Positions 8,726 to 19,810 of a stretch of 37,828 nt of DNA are shown piece after piece. The DNA is from M0108 sp044228695 (GTDB taxonomy: Bacteria > Pseudomonadota > Gammaproteobacteria > Chromatiales > Chromatiaceae), in the NCBI GenBank assembly GCA_044228695.1, contig JBGAUK010000024.1, positions 1 to 37,828 on the forward strand, written 5' to 3'. The notes below the pieces were generated by a model. The model saw only the letters and a program-made list of their open reading frames with translations, made no database searches and was not told the origin of the DNA. The first letter of the stretch is position 1; each line of letters starts with the position of its first letter. The translations under genes and the position numbers were made by a program.

Positions 8726-9340
8726 ATGTGGCCCATGATCACCGCCGCCCTCCTTGTCCTCGCCGCCTACCTGCTGGGCTCGGTCTCCAGCGCCATCATC
8801 GTCTGTCGTTTGATGGACTTGCCGGACCCGCGCACCCAGGGCTCGAACAACCCCGGCGCCACCAACGTGCTGCGGATTGGCGGCAAGAAGGCGGCCGCCA
8901 TCACCCTGCTGGGCGACAGCCTTAAGGGCCTGATCCCCCTCCTGGTAGGCCATGCCCTGGGGCTCGGCACCCCCGCGCTGGCGGCGGTGGGGCTCGCGGC
9001 CTTCCTTGGCCACCTCTTCCCCGTCTTTTTCGGGTTCCGCGGTGGCAAGGGCGTGGCCACCGCCCTCGGCGTCCAGTTTGGCCTCTACTGGCCGGTGGGC
9101 CTCGCCGTGGCGGCCATCTGGCTGTTCGTCGCCAAGGTATTGAAGATCTCCTCCCTCTCCGCCCTCATCTCCATGGCGCTCGCCCCCTTCATCCTCTGGG
9201 TGCTCTGGGACGACCCCTGGCTCATCGCCATGCAGATCCTGATCAGCCTGATCCTCTTCTGGCGTCATAAAAGCAACATCCAGAATATGCTCTCGGGGGC
9301 CGAGGACCGGATCGGCACCGAAGAAAAGGGCTCGGATTAA
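8726..9340 (+). CDS. plsY: Glycerol-3-phosphate acyltransferase PlsY
   Basis: Inner-membrane enzyme that transfers the acyl group from acyl-phosphate to glycerol-3-phosphate, the first step of phospholipid synthesis. About 204 residues with several membrane segments. Family motifs: AYLLGSVSSAIIVCRL, SNNPGATNVLRIGGKKAA, GHLFPVFFGFRGGKGVAT and a basic C-terminal end. The start is uncertain: I use the ATG at 8726 (MWPMITAALL); an ATG at 8735 and a TTG at 8699 are in frame, and none has a strong ribosome site. It converges with tsaD. Confidence 0.93.
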   Translation: MWPMITAALLVLAAYLLGSVSSAIIVCRLMDLPDPRTQGSNNPGATNVLRIGGKKAAAITLLGDSLKGLIPLLVGHALGLGTPALAAVGLAAFLGHLFPVFFGFRGGKGVATALGVQFGLYWPVGLAVAAIWLFVAKVLKISSLSALISMALAPFILWVLWDDPWLIAMQILISLILFWRHKSNIQNMLSGAEDRIGTEEKGSD

Positions 9341-9372
9341 GGCCCTCCCCCTTCACACGTCTCCCGGCTAGC

Positions 9373-9392
9373 CCTGCCCGCTCGGCGGCAGG
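9373..9392. other. Short hairpin between convergent plsY and tsaD
   Basis: CCTGCC (9373-9378) and GGCAGG (9387-9392) form a six-pair stem with an 8-base loop in the 62-bp gap between the convergent stop codons. No T-run follows on either side, so it may only be a weak 3'-end structure. Confidence 0.3.
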
Positions 9393-9402
9393 ACCACCCG
9401 CC

Positions 9403-10428
9403 TCACAGCGGAGCCAGTCCCGCCATATCCCAACGCGCCCGCGGGGCGAAGGACAGGGGTTCGGTTTGCCCCGCCTGGAGCCGATGCCAGCCCGCGAAGG
9501 CGATCATGGCCCCATTGTCCGTACAAAAGGCTGGACGGGGATAGAAGGCCCGCGCGCCCTCCTTGACCAAGGCCCCGTCCATGGTGGCGCGCAGCCGCCG
9601 GTTGGCACTGACGCCACCCGCCAGGACCAGGCGCGGGAAGCCGGTCTGACGCACCGCCCGCCGGCACTTGATCGCCAGGGTATCCACAACCGCCTCCTCG
9701 AAGGCCCGGGCGATATCGGCCCGGGTCTGCTCCCGGTCGGTGCGCGCCGCCTGTTCTTCGCGCCAGGTGTTGAGGGCGAAGGTCTTGAGCCCGCTAAAGC
9801 TAAAATCCAGGCCGGGCCTGTCGGTCATGGGCCGGGGAAAGCGGTAACGCCCCGGATCGCCCTGCTCCGCCAGCGCCGCCAGGGCCGGGCCCCCGGGGTA
9901 AGGCAGCCCGAGGAGCTTGGCGGTCTTGTCGAAGGCCTCGCCCGCGGCATCATCCAGGGACTCGCCCAGCAGCTGGTAGCGGCCAATGCCCGCCACCGCC
10001 ACCAACTGGGTGTGACCGCCAGAGACCAGCAGGGCCACGAAGGGAAACTCCGGCGCGGGTTCCTCCAGCAAGGGGGCCAGCAGATGGCCCTCCATATGAT
10101 GCACCCCAATCGCCGGCACTCCCCAGGCCCAGGCCAGACTTCGACCCAGCGCCGCCCCCACCATCAGGGCCCCGATCAGGCCCGGGCCGGCGGTGAAGGC
10201 CACCCCGTCGATATCCGGCTTGGCCAGACCCGCCTCGTCCAGCACCTGCCGAATCATGGGCAGGGTCTTGCGCACATGATCACGGGAGGCCAATTCTGGC
10301 ACCACCCCGCCATAGCGGGCGTGTATCTCGATCTGGCTATAGACGGCATGGGCCAGCATGCCGCGCCCACCCTGATAGATGGCGACCCCGGTTTCGTCGC
10401 AGGAGGTTTCGATACCTAATACCCGCAT
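9403..10428 (-). CDS. tsaD: tRNA t6A transferase catalytic subunit TsaD
   Basis: Catalytic subunit (ASKHA fold) that moves threonylcarbamoyl from TC-AMP to A37 of tRNA. The start MRVLGIETSCDETGVAIY at 10428 gives 341 residues and has AGG 8 bases upstream; a GTG three codons earlier is also open. The metal-binding HHMEGHLLAP (His-x3-His) and the nucleotide motifs VSGGHTQLV, GEAFDKTAKLLGLPYPGG and LAGGVSANRRLR are intact. It is divergent from rpsU, the classical arrangement of tsaD beside the rpsU-dnaG-rpoD operon. Confidence 0.97.
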   Translation of the reverse strand: MRVLGIETSCDETGVAIYQGGRGMLAHAVYSQIEIHARYGGVVPELASRDHVRKTLPMIRQVLDEAGLAKPDIDGVAFTAGPGLIGALMVGAALGRSLAWAWGVPAIGVHHMEGHLLAPLLEEPAPEFPFVALLVSGGHTQLVAVAGIGRYQLLGESLDDAAGEAFDKTAKLLGLPYPGGPALAALAEQGDPGRYRFPRPMTDRPGLDFSFSGLKTFALNTWREEQAARTDREQTRADIARAFEEAVVDTLAIKCRRAVRQTGFPRLVLAGGVSANRRLRATMDGALVKEGARAFYPRPAFCTDNGAMIAFAGWHRLQAGQTEPLSFAPRARWDMAGLAPL

Positions 10429-10503
10429 GGCTGTCACCTGGCCCTGGCAAGAGAGGTAAAGGAGTCATGGTAAGGCTATTTGGCCCCAGGGCGCGAATGG
10501 GCT

Positions 10504-10533
10504 TTGCATGTCCCCGTTCCGATCAGTTAGAAT
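10504..10533 (+). promoter_or_regulatory. Predicted sigma-70 promoter of the rpsU operon
   Basis: TTGCAT (10504-10509) and TAGAAT (10528-10533) are separated by 18 bases. The pair lies about 65 bp before rpsU in the 170-bp divergent gap with tsaD and is the best promoter match there. Confidence 0.55.
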
Positions 10534-10598
10534 TTCGCGTCTTTCCAAATCCTCAGCTCTAGCGAGCCCTAACCAGAAAACGACAGGATAAATGTTTT

Positions 10599-10814
10599 AT
10601 GCCCAGCGTCCGCGTTAAGGAAAATGAACCCTTTGAAGTTGCCATGCGCCGCTTCAAGCGCTCCTGCGAGAAGGCCGGAGTCCTGGCCGAGGTCCGCCGT
10701 CGTGAGTTTTACGAGAAGCCCACCTCCGAGCGCAAGCGTCGCAAGGCCGCCGCGGTCAAGCGTCACCACAAGAAGTTGCAGCGCGAAACCCGCCGCTGGG
10801 AACGCACCTTTTAA
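10599..10814 (+). CDS. rpsU: 30S ribosomal protein bS21
   Basis: Small (71-residue), strongly basic ribosomal protein needed for initiation with the 30S subunit. The sequence (MPSVRVKENEPFEVAMRR, then ERKRRKAAAVKRHHKK) matches bS21 throughout. It opens the macromolecular-synthesis operon and is followed by yqeY after 60 bp. Confidence 0.98.
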   Translation: MPSVRVKENEPFEVAMRRFKRSCEKAGVLAEVRRREFYEKPTSERKRRKAAAVKRHHKKLQRETRRWERTF

Positions 10815-10874
10815 GTCAATCTCTTAGATCCCCAACCTCGCCCAGTTTCCGTTTCGATCCAGAAGCCCAACGCC

Positions 10875-11318
10875 ATGCTCAAGCAGCGCCTCGTCGAGGA
10901 CATGAAGACCGCCATGAAGGCGGGCGAAAAGCGTCGGCTGGGCGTCATTCGGCTCATCAACGCCGCAATCAAGCAACGCGAGGTGGACGAGCGGATCGAA
11001 CTGGACGACATTCAGGTGCTCGCGGTGCTGGACAAGATGCTCAAGCAGCGCCGCGACTCCATCACCCAATACGAGGCGGCCAAGCGCGAGGATTTGGCGG
11101 AGCAAGAGCGCTACGAAATTGGCGTCTGCCAGGAATACCTGCCCACGGCCCTGACCACTGACGAAATCGCCGCCCTGATCGAGGACGCCGTCGTCGCTTC
11201 GGGCGCCGTCTCCCTTAAGGACATGGGCAAGGTCATGGCCCTCCTCAAGCCCCAGGTCCAGGGCCGGGCCGACGTCGGCGCCGTCAGCGCCCTGGTCAAG
11301 CAGCGCCTGGGCTCCTGA
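10875..11318 (+). CDS. yqeY: GatB/YqeY-domain protein
   Basis: A 147-residue helical protein of the YqeY family, related to the tRNA-binding tail domain of GatB/GatE. Its biochemical role is not established. It reads MLKQRLVEDMKTAMKAGEKRRLGVIRLINAAIK, with the later EYLPTALTTDEIAALIEDAV and GKVMALLKPQVQGRADV stretches typical of the family. Sitting between rpsU and dnaG is the common gammaproteobacterial order outside enterics, which supports the call. Confidence 0.92.
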   Translation: MLKQRLVEDMKTAMKAGEKRRLGVIRLINAAIKQREVDERIELDDIQVLAVLDKMLKQRRDSITQYEAAKREDLAEQERYEIGVCQEYLPTALTTDEIAALIEDAVVASGAVSLKDMGKVMALLKPQVQGRADVGAVSALVKQRLGS

Positions 11319-11373
11319 AGCTACACCCCGTCCTTCCGGGGGCCAGCCTTCCCCCTTCTGCTCGCTGATTCCC

Positions 11374-13146
11374 ATGGCTGGCAGAATCCCTCACGAATTT
11401 ATTGATGAACTCATCGCGCGTAGCGATATCGTCGAGCTGATCAACCGGCGAGTACCGCTGCGCAAGGCCGGCAAGGATTACCAGGCTTGTTGCCCCTTCC
11501 ACGACGAGAAGACCCCCTCCTTCACCGTCAGTGCCGACAAGCGGTTCTATCACTGCTTCGGCTGCGGAGCACACGGCACCGCCATCGGCTTCCTCATGGA
11601 GTTCGAGCACCAGGAGTTCCGCGAGGCCGTGGAGGAATTGGCGCGCGCCGCCGGCTTGGAGGTTCCCGTCGAGGGGGGCGCCGCCCCGCTCAAAGGCCCC
11701 GACACCCGCTCTCTTTATGCCGTCATGGAGCAGGCCGCCCAGCTTTACCAACAGCAACTGCGCCATCACCCCCGGGCCGGACGGGTGGTCGACTACCTCA
11801 AGGGGCGCGGCCTGAGCGGAAAGATCGCCCTGGCGTTCGGACTGGGCTATGCCCCGCCCGACTGGGATTTCCTCCTCTGCCGCCTGGGCCGCACCGAACA
11901 AGAGCGCCAACACCTGATTTTGGCGGGGCTAGTCATCGATCAGGATGGCAAGATCTACGACCGCTTCCGCGACCGCGTGGTCTTTCCCATCCGCGACCGC
12001 CGGGGGCGGGTCATCGGCTTGGGAGGCCGGATCCTGGGCGATGGCAAGCCCAAATACCTGAATTCCCCCGAGACACCCATCTTCCACAAGGGCCGGGAGC
12101 TTTATGGCCTGCACGAGGCCCTCAAGGTTCACCGTCAGCCCGAGCGCCTGCTGGTTGTGGAGGGCTACCTGGATGTCATCGCCCTGGCCCAGTTTGGCAT
12201 CGACTATGCCGTGGCGACCCTGGGTACCGCCACCACCCCGGAGCACCTGCGCCTGCTGCTCCCCCAGGCACCGGAACTCGTCTTCTGCTTCGATGGCGAC
12301 CGCGCCGGCCGCGAGGCCGCCTGGAAGGCGCTGGAGACCTGCCTGCCTCAGGCCAACGGCCAACAGGAGATCCGTTTCCTCTTTCTACCCGAAGGCGAGG
12401 ACCCGGATACCCTGGTGCGCCAGGAAGGTCGGGAGGCCTTCGAAGAGCGTATTCGCCAGGCCTCGCCCCTCTCCGACTTTCTCTTCGAGCAGTTATCCAA
12501 GGGCATTGACCTCGCCAGCCTTGACGGTCGCGCCCGCCTGGGCTCCCGCGTTACACCCCTGCTGGCACGTCTGCCCCCGGGCCTGCTGCGCGACCTGCTG
12601 CGCGACCGCCTGAGCCGTCTCGTGGGCGTCGGCGTCACCCTGCCCCACCTCGATGCCGGCACCGGTCGCCGCCCCCCCGGGGCTGGCGCCGCCAGCCGCC
12701 GCCGGGCGGGCGCCAACTCCGGCCGCCGTCCCGCCACCAGCCCGCTCCGCCTCGCCATCGCCCTGCTGATCCAACACCCGGAACTGGCCAGCGCCCTGAC
12801 CGGCCTCGGCGAGGATTGGCACCATCTGGACAACCCCGGCATCCGGCTGCTGGAGCGGATAGCCACCACCCTCGCGACTCAATCCGTCCTGAGTAGCGCC
12901 GCCCTGCTGGAGCGCTGGCGAGAGGAAGAGGACTTCAAAATCCTGATTCAACTGTCCGATCCCCGCCTGCTGGCCCACATCCCGACCGAGGGCCTGGAGC
13001 CCGAACTCACCGGCGCCATCCAGCGCATCAACCAGGAGGCCCTCACCACCCGCAGCGGCAACCTCTTCAACCGCGCCAGCCCCGGCGACTGGACCGAGGA
13101 GGAAAAGGCCGCCCTGCGCCAGGCCGTTCAGCCGACTCAAGGCTAG
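11374..13146 (+). CDS. dnaG: DNA primase DnaG
   Basis: Synthesises RNA primers at the replication fork. Zinc-binding domain: C40, H43, C61 and C64 (CCPFHDEKTPSF, CFGCGAHGT). The core has the basic strip around YLNSPETPIFHKGRELYGL and the TOPRIM domain with LLVVEGYLDVIALAQ and the metal-binding FCFDGDRAGREAAWKAL. Residues about 430-460 are an Ala/Arg/Gly-rich linker before the C-terminal helicase-binding domain, which is the least conserved part. Total 590 residues is normal. It lies 55 bp after yqeY. Confidence 0.97.
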   Translation: MAGRIPHEFIDELIARSDIVELINRRVPLRKAGKDYQACCPFHDEKTPSFTVSADKRFYHCFGCGAHGTAIGFLMEFEHQEFREAVEELARAAGLEVPVEGGAAPLKGPDTRSLYAVMEQAAQLYQQQLRHHPRAGRVVDYLKGRGLSGKIALAFGLGYAPPDWDFLLCRLGRTEQERQHLILAGLVIDQDGKIYDRFRDRVVFPIRDRRGRVIGLGGRILGDGKPKYLNSPETPIFHKGRELYGLHEALKVHRQPERLLVVEGYLDVIALAQFGIDYAVATLGTATTPEHLRLLLPQAPELVFCFDGDRAGREAAWKALETCLPQANGQQEIRFLFLPEGEDPDTLVRQEGREAFEERIRQASPLSDFLFEQLSKGIDLASLDGRARLGSRVTPLLARLPPGLLRDLLRDRLSRLVGVGVTLPHLDAGTGRRPPGAGAASRRRAGANSGRRPATSPLRLAIALLIQHPELASALTGLGEDWHHLDNPGIRLLERIATTLATQSVLSSAALLERWREEEDFKILIQLSDPRLLAHIPTEGLEPELTGAIQRINQEALTTRSGNLFNRASPGDWTEEEKAALRQAVQPTQG

Positions 13147-13448
13147 TCGAGGATCCGTGGGGTCGCGATCGGCCGTCGCCCAGGTTCGGCCCCCCCACCA
13201 GAGCCTAAATCATCTTTCCCGCCAAACAAGTTCGCCGAGAGACTTGGAAAATCGCCCCGAACGTCTATTTTAAGTGCATCGGATGGAGGCCCGTTGTCAC
13301 CAACGCCTTCACCACCTGTCCGGGCCCCGAGACCCTGATATTTGGCTGGTGATGATGAGTTGGATTCTGTTATGCTTTTCGGCTGACTTTTTGGCCCCAT
13401 CCCAGCGACCAAAACCTCTAGCCTCCCCCCAAACCCAGGGTGCCCCGC
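13147..13448 (+). other. dnaG-rpoD spacer
   Basis: A 302-bp stretch with no convincing gene. It contains a possible internal promoter for rpoD: a -10-like TATGCT at 13371-13376 with only a weak -35 (TGGTGA, 18 bases upstream). No strong terminator hairpin is seen after dnaG, so rpoD may be read both from the rpsU promoter and from here. Confidence 0.3.
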
Positions 13449-15317
<1,869 letters not shown>

Positions 15318-15343
15318 GGCAAACGACGATAATTTCCCTTCCA

Positions 15344-15419
<76 letters not shown>

Positions 15420-15434
15420 TAAGATTAAAAACTT

Positions 15435-15468
15435 ACGCCAGGCTTACCACCTGGCGTTTATTGTTATT
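15435..15468 (+). terminator. Rho-independent terminator after the tRNA
   Basis: ACGCCAGG (15435-15442) and CCTGGCGT (15450-15457) form a perfect 8-bp stem with a 7-base loop, followed by TTATTGTTATT. It closes the rpoD-tRNA transcript. Confidence 0.85.
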
Positions 15469-15588
15469 AGGCGGCAGCTATCCATGGAACCGTGAGCGCC
15501 GTTTCATCAGCACCGACTTTTGCCAGTCAGATGAACGATGCGCGGCTAGGCCCCAGGCTCGTCGCGTGCCTCTTTAGTAATTCCATTC

Positions 15589-16302
15589 CTAATACCCCAG
15601 CGGCGCCTGACTCAACAGCTCCCGGTACTGCCGCCACTGGGGAACATGCATCTCCACCAGCGCCGCGAATCGCTCGTTGTGATGCCTCTCCAGCAGATGC
15701 GCCAACTCATGCACCAGGATGTATTCCAGGCACGGCACCGGCTTCTTGGCCAATTCCAAATTGAACCAGACCCGCCCGGGGGTGGGGTTACAGCTTCCCC
15801 ATTTGGTCTTCATCCGCTTGATGCCCCAGGCGGCGACCTGCACGCCGAGGAGCGGCTGCCACTTCTCCAGCAAGGGCGGGATCAGCGCCTTGAGCTGCTC
15901 GCGATACCAGCGCAGCAGCACCGCCTCCCGCTGCTCGGCGGGGGTACCGGGGCGCACGAAGAGGTCGAGGCTGGCGATACCGCGCAGGGCAACCCGGGGC
16001 GGGGCATCCTGCTCATGCACGCGCAGGCGATAACGCCGACCCAGAAAGTAGTGGCTCTCGCCAGTGACCATCTCGCGTTGGGACTGGCGCGGTTGGGCGG
16101 CGAACTTGGCCTGCTGCCGCCGGATCCAGCCCAGCTTGTCGATCACCGCCAGCCGCACAGCCTCATCGCTGATCACCAGCGGCGCGGCCACCCGGACCCG
16201 GCCATGGGGTGGATAGACACCCAGATGCAGGTTCTTGATGGCCTTGCGCACCACCTCCACCGGGATACCGGCGACGACCAGCCCCAGGCTTTCAGTAGTC
16301 AC
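15589..16302 (-). CDS. YgjP/SprT-like M48 zinc metallopeptidase
   Basis: Predicted metalloprotease of the YgjP (DUF45) type, 237 residues from the GTG at 16302. The zinc motif HELAHLLERHH sits in YILVHELAHLLERHHNERF near the C-terminus, preceded by the characteristic MKTKWGSCNPTPGRVWFNLE. There is no signal peptide, so it is cytoplasmic. The start overlaps the last 11 bp of hsdR, and an AGG lies 7 bases before it, so it is translated with the restriction subunit. Family members often follow hsdR, but a role in restriction is not established. The frame is open 26 codons upstream, entirely inside hsdR. Confidence 0.88.
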   Translation of the reverse strand: MTTESLGLVVAGIPVEVVRKAIKNLHLGVYPPHGRVRVAAPLVISDEAVRLAVIDKLGWIRRQQAKFAAQPRQSQREMVTGESHYFLGRRYRLRVHEQDAPPRVALRGIASLDLFVRPGTPAEQREAVLLRWYREQLKALIPPLLEKWQPLLGVQVAAWGIKRMKTKWGSCNPTPGRVWFNLELAKKPVPCLEYILVHELAHLLERHHNERFAALVEMHVPQWRQYRELLSQAPLGY

Positions 16303-19300
16303 TCTGGTGCCTGGCCAGGTCGAGAATCCGGTCGGTGTCCGCCTCCGAAACGCTGCTTTCGGCAACCTGGTAGGCGCCATGCAGGCCGGGCCGCGCCGCG
16401 AGGGCGGCCGCTTCCAGGGCGCCCTTGATCGCCAGCCGCACTCTCTTGGTCTTGAGGGGATGGTCCCGCCAACCGTCCATGCGCGCGGCCTGAATGGCGG
16501 CGTCCACCCTCAGGGTCAGCTCAACCTCTCGGTTCAGATTGTTGAACAGCGCCCGCTGCGCTGCCGTCTTGACGGCCGCCGGATAGCCGCCGGACCCCCC
16601 ACCCGGACGAGTCGCCGCCTGGGTCAGGGCGGCGATCCTGGCCAGATACTCCTGGTAGCTGACCGCGCCCTTGCGGCGCAGCGCGATCAGCGCATCCAGC
16701 AGTTGCGACATCTTGTCGTAATAGGCCGGATCGACCGGCGACTCCTTGATGATCAGCTTGCGGACGTTGTTCTCGATGGTCTCGGCCACCGCTGCCTCGG
16801 TCTTCATCAGGCCCTTGAGCTTGGCGTCCGCCGCCTCCGGCCCGCGCTCGACGATCAACTGGATCAGACTCATGTCGTCGAAGGCCGAAATCTTCTCACT
16901 CTCCTCGGCGCGAATGTAGGTGTCGATCAGGTGGCGCATGTCCGGCTCATACGCCTTGAGGTCGATGTAGTCGCTGCTGTTGAGCCGCACCGCGTCGCGC
17001 AGCTTGCTGTAGTGATCCACCTCGGCCTTGATCTTGCCGATGTCATCCGGCGCATAGCCCGCCTTGGCGAGTTCACTGGCGATGCTGGCGTAGGCCCGCA
17101 CCAGGGCCGCCACATACTTGTACAGCTTCAGCCGCTTGGGTTCGTTGTCCTTCAATTGTTCGGCATTACCCGAATCCTGGGCGCAAAAGTAATGAAAGTA
17201 ATCCTCATTTGCCCGGGGCGCGGCCACGGGTTCGCACAGCGCCTTGACCGCCTCGCGGGCCTCTTCCAGATCCTCCCGCGCCTTGTCCAGCCGGTTCTCC
17301 AGCAGCCCCTTCACGTCGGCCTGATCGTAACCATCCAGCGCGCCGCTGGTGTAGTCCTGGACCGCCCCCTCCAGACTCTTGAACAGATCCTTGTAGTCGA
17401 TGATGTAGCCGTATTCCTTGTCGTCACCATCCAGCCGGTTGACGCGGCAGATGGCCTGAAAGAGGCCGTGGTCGCGCATCTGCTTGTCGATGTAGAGGTA
17501 GGTGGCCGATGGCGCGTCGAAGCCGGTCAGCAGCTTGTCCACCACGATCAAGAGCTTCATCTGGCCCGGCTCGTCGATGAATTTCTTCTTCACCGCCTGC
17601 TCGAACAGCTCCACCTTGCCGATGGCCTGCTGCGCCGGTTCATCGAACCAGTCGGCCAGCATCCGGGCATAGACCTGGTACTTGAGCAGATTGTCCGTCT
17701 CCCCCGCGCCGGTGGTCTCGCCCTTGGTGTCGGCAATGCTGGGCGCGTGGCTGGTGACGATGGCGCACTTGCCCTTGAGATCGGTCTTGGCGAACAACTC
17801 ATAGAACTTGCAGGCCTCGTAGATGCTGCCCGCCACCAGCAGGGCGTTGCCGTGGCCGTCCATCAGCCGCGGCTTGGTCGCCATGTCCAGCAGGATGTCG
17901 GCGACGATTTTCGCCAGCCGGTCCTGACTGGACAGCACCCGCCGCAGGGTGCCCCACTTCTGCTTGAGCTGGGCCTTGGCCAGGTCATTCAGCCCCTGGG
18001 TCTTGGCCTCGAACCACTGGTCGATCTTGGCGGGGTTGGTCAGCTTCTGGTCGATGTCCCGCGCCTCGTAGCGCAGATCCAGCACCACCCCCTCGCGCAC
18101 GGCCTGGTCGAACTTATAGGTGTGGATGTAGCGGCCAAAGACCTCGATGCTCTTTTGCTTGTTGGCCTTCAGCAGTGGCGTGCCGGTGAAGCCGATAAAG
18201 ACGGCGTTCGGCAGCAGCGCCTTCATCGCCTGGTGGAGGTGGCCGGTCTGGGTCCGGTGGCATTCGTCAACGAAGACGTAGAGATCGCCCTTGGCCTTGA
18301 AGTTCGGTGGCAACTTCTGGAGCGCGGCGATGAAGGCCTGGGTGGCCTCGTCGCCCGCCGCCTCATCGCCGCCCTGACGACCAAACTTATGCACCAGCGA
18401 ACAGATCAGCGAATGCTCGGTGCCATTCAGCTTCTCGATCAGGTCGGCGCCGCTCTGGGTGCGGTAAATCTGCTCCTGGACGCCGCGAAACACCTTCTCG
18501 ATCTGGTCGTCCAGATCGGTCCGGTCGGTGATGATCAGCACCCGCGAGCCGGGGATGTTTTCCCGAATCCACTTGGCCAGCCACACCATGGTCAGCGACT
18601 TGCCGCTGCCCTGGGTATGCCAGAGGATGCCGCCCTCGCGGCGGAGGATGAAGGCTTGCGCGGCCTTCACCCCGAAATACTGGTTCTGGCGGCACAGCTT
18701 CTTGAAGCCGGCATCGAACGCCACGAAGTCGTGGATCAGTTCCAGCAGCCGCGCTTTTTCGCACACCTGCAGCAACTGGCGGTCGAGCAGGTTGGGCTCA
18801 TGGGCCACCGGCCCGCCGTCCTCCACCCAGCGCCGCCAATACTTTTCCGGCGTCTCGATGGTGGCATAGCGCAAGCCCTCGCTATCATTGCCCGCCAGCA
18901 GCCACTGCTGGGTCGAGAAGAAGGGCTGGATGAATGCCTTCTTTTGATTATCCAGATGCTGGCGGATGCCCTCGGCCACCGACACGGTGGAGCGTTTCAG
19001 CTCCAGCATGCCCAGCGCGATGCCGTTGAGGTAGATCACCAGGTCCGGGCGCTTGGTGCTGGCCTTGGCCGCATTGGCCAGATCGGCCCCCTTCACCGTC
19101 ACCTCCTCGGCAATGGCGAAGTCATTGTTCTCCGGATGCTGCCAGTCGATCAGCCAGACGGTGACCCGGTTCTCGCCCGCGCCGGGTTGCACCTTGACGC
19201 CATAGCGCAGCAGGTCATAGACGTCCTTGTTGCGGTCGTAGAGGCTCTTGCTGGTATCCGTCGCCACCTTATTCAGCTCATGCAGCGCCCGGTTGATGAG

Positions 19301-19468
19301 GAAATCGCTGACGCCTTGCCGGGTCAGCCAGCGGCGTAGCAGCGCCACATCGATGTTGTGGTTGTCGAGGTCGCAGCGGTCACCCAGGTAATCGTAGCCC
19401 AGCCGTTCCCGGAACAGGGTGACGACGCGGGCCTGGGTGCGCTTTTCGATTTGGCCGACGGTACTCAT
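16292..19468 (-). CDS. hsdR: Type I restriction enzyme R subunit
   Basis: Motor and nuclease subunit of a type I restriction-modification complex: ATP-driven DNA translocation ending in cleavage of unmodified DNA. From MSTVGQIEKRTQARVV the protein is 1058 residues. The N-terminal nuclease domain shows PDLVIYLNGIALGMLELKRS (D...ExK near residue 155). The helicase part has Walker A HTQGSGKSLTM (about 288), VLIITDRTDLDDQI, the DECH box (about 398), FTGTPLL (about 424), and motif VI around AICRVNRLDGDDKEYGYIIDY. The C-terminal third is helical and binds the methylase. It follows the small gene by about 95 bp. Confidence 0.96.
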   Translation of the reverse strand: MSTVGQIEKRTQARVVTLFRERLGYDYLGDRCDLDNHNIDVALLRRWLTRQGVSDFLINRALHELNKVATDTSKSLYDRNKDVYDLLRYGVKVQPGAGENRVTVWLIDWQHPENNDFAIAEEVTVKGADLANAAKASTKRPDLVIYLNGIALGMLELKRSTVSVAEGIRQHLDNQKKAFIQPFFSTQQWLLAGNDSEGLRYATIETPEKYWRRWVEDGGPVAHEPNLLDRQLLQVCEKARLLELIHDFVAFDAGFKKLCRQNQYFGVKAAQAFILRREGGILWHTQGSGKSLTMVWLAKWIRENIPGSRVLIITDRTDLDDQIEKVFRGVQEQIYRTQSGADLIEKLNGTEHSLICSLVHKFGRQGGDEAAGDEATQAFIAALQKLPPNFKAKGDLYVFVDECHRTQTGHLHQAMKALLPNAVFIGFTGTPLLKANKQKSIEVFGRYIHTYKFDQAVREGVVLDLRYEARDIDQKLTNPAKIDQWFEAKTQGLNDLAKAQLKQKWGTLRRVLSSQDRLAKIVADILLDMATKPRLMDGHGNALLVAGSIYEACKFYELFAKTDLKGKCAIVTSHAPSIADTKGETTGAGETDNLLKYQVYARMLADWFDEPAQQAIGKVELFEQAVKKKFIDEPGQMKLLIVVDKLLTGFDAPSATYLYIDKQMRDHGLFQAICRVNRLDGDDKEYGYIIDYKDLFKSLEGAVQDYTSGALDGYDQADVKGLLENRLDKAREDLEEAREAVKALCEPVAAPRANEDYFHYFCAQDSGNAEQLKDNEPKRLKLYKYVAALVRAYASIASELAKAGYAPDDIGKIKAEVDHYSKLRDAVRLNSSDYIDLKAYEPDMRHLIDTYIRAEESEKISAFDDMSLIQLIVERGPEAADAKLKGLMKTEAAVAETIENNVRKLIIKESPVDPAYYDKMSQLLDALIALRRKGAVSYQEYLARIAALTQAATRPGGGSGGYPAAVKTAAQRALFNNLNREVELTLRVDAAIQAARMDGWRDHPLKTKRVRLAIKGALEAAALAARPGLHGAYQVAESSVSEADTDRILDLARHQSDY

Positions 19469-19562
19469 GTTATTTCCATCTCCGTAGCGCCCATCCTGTC
19501 CCACGCCGCCGTTTTTTCAGACCCATTGGGGCCAGCGAACATGCGCGGACGGGGAATTTCAA

Positions 19563-19790
19563 TCACAGCATCACCCGCTTTTCACCCAGGGTCACGGGGC
19601 TTGGCGGGGTGATGGTTTTGACAACCTTGCGCGTACCGTCGGGGAACACTTCGTAGATCACGCCGTTATCGCTCTCTAGCACGCTGTTGCCCGATGCGAG
19701 CGCCTGCCAATAAGCCTGGGTCACGGCGGACTCAGCTAGTTCCGGGATGTGTTCTTCGAGAAACCGCATGGTCTGTTCGGGTGTGCTCAT
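19563..19790 (-). CDS. Small conserved-looking protein between hsdS and hsdR
   Basis: I do not recognise a named family. From the ATG at 19790 (MSTPEQTMRFLEEHIPELAE), which has GGAG six bases upstream, it is 75 residues; an ATG at 19814 that overlaps the hsdS stop as ATGA gives 83. The first half is helical and acidic; the second is a short beta-rich stretch, SDNGVIYEVFPDGTRKVVK, of a kind I associate with small uncharacterised proteins in many genomes. Coding is supported by the ribosome site, the tight fit between hsdS and hsdR, and the same strand. A regulator or accessory factor for the restriction system is conceivable but unproven. Confidence 0.75.
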   Translation of the reverse strand: MSTPEQTMRFLEEHIPELAESAVTQAYWQALASGNSVLESDNGVIYEVFPDGTRKVVKTITPPSPVTLGEKRVML

Positions 19791-19810
19791 GATGTGCTCC
19801 TTGGCGTTGT

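Noticed and set aside
16235..19339. A very long open frame on the plus strand, opposite hsdR
   Set aside because: It is the antisense shadow of hsdR in GC-rich DNA. The protein is Leu/Val/Gln/His-rich with no domain, and the opposite strand has full helicase and nuclease motifs.
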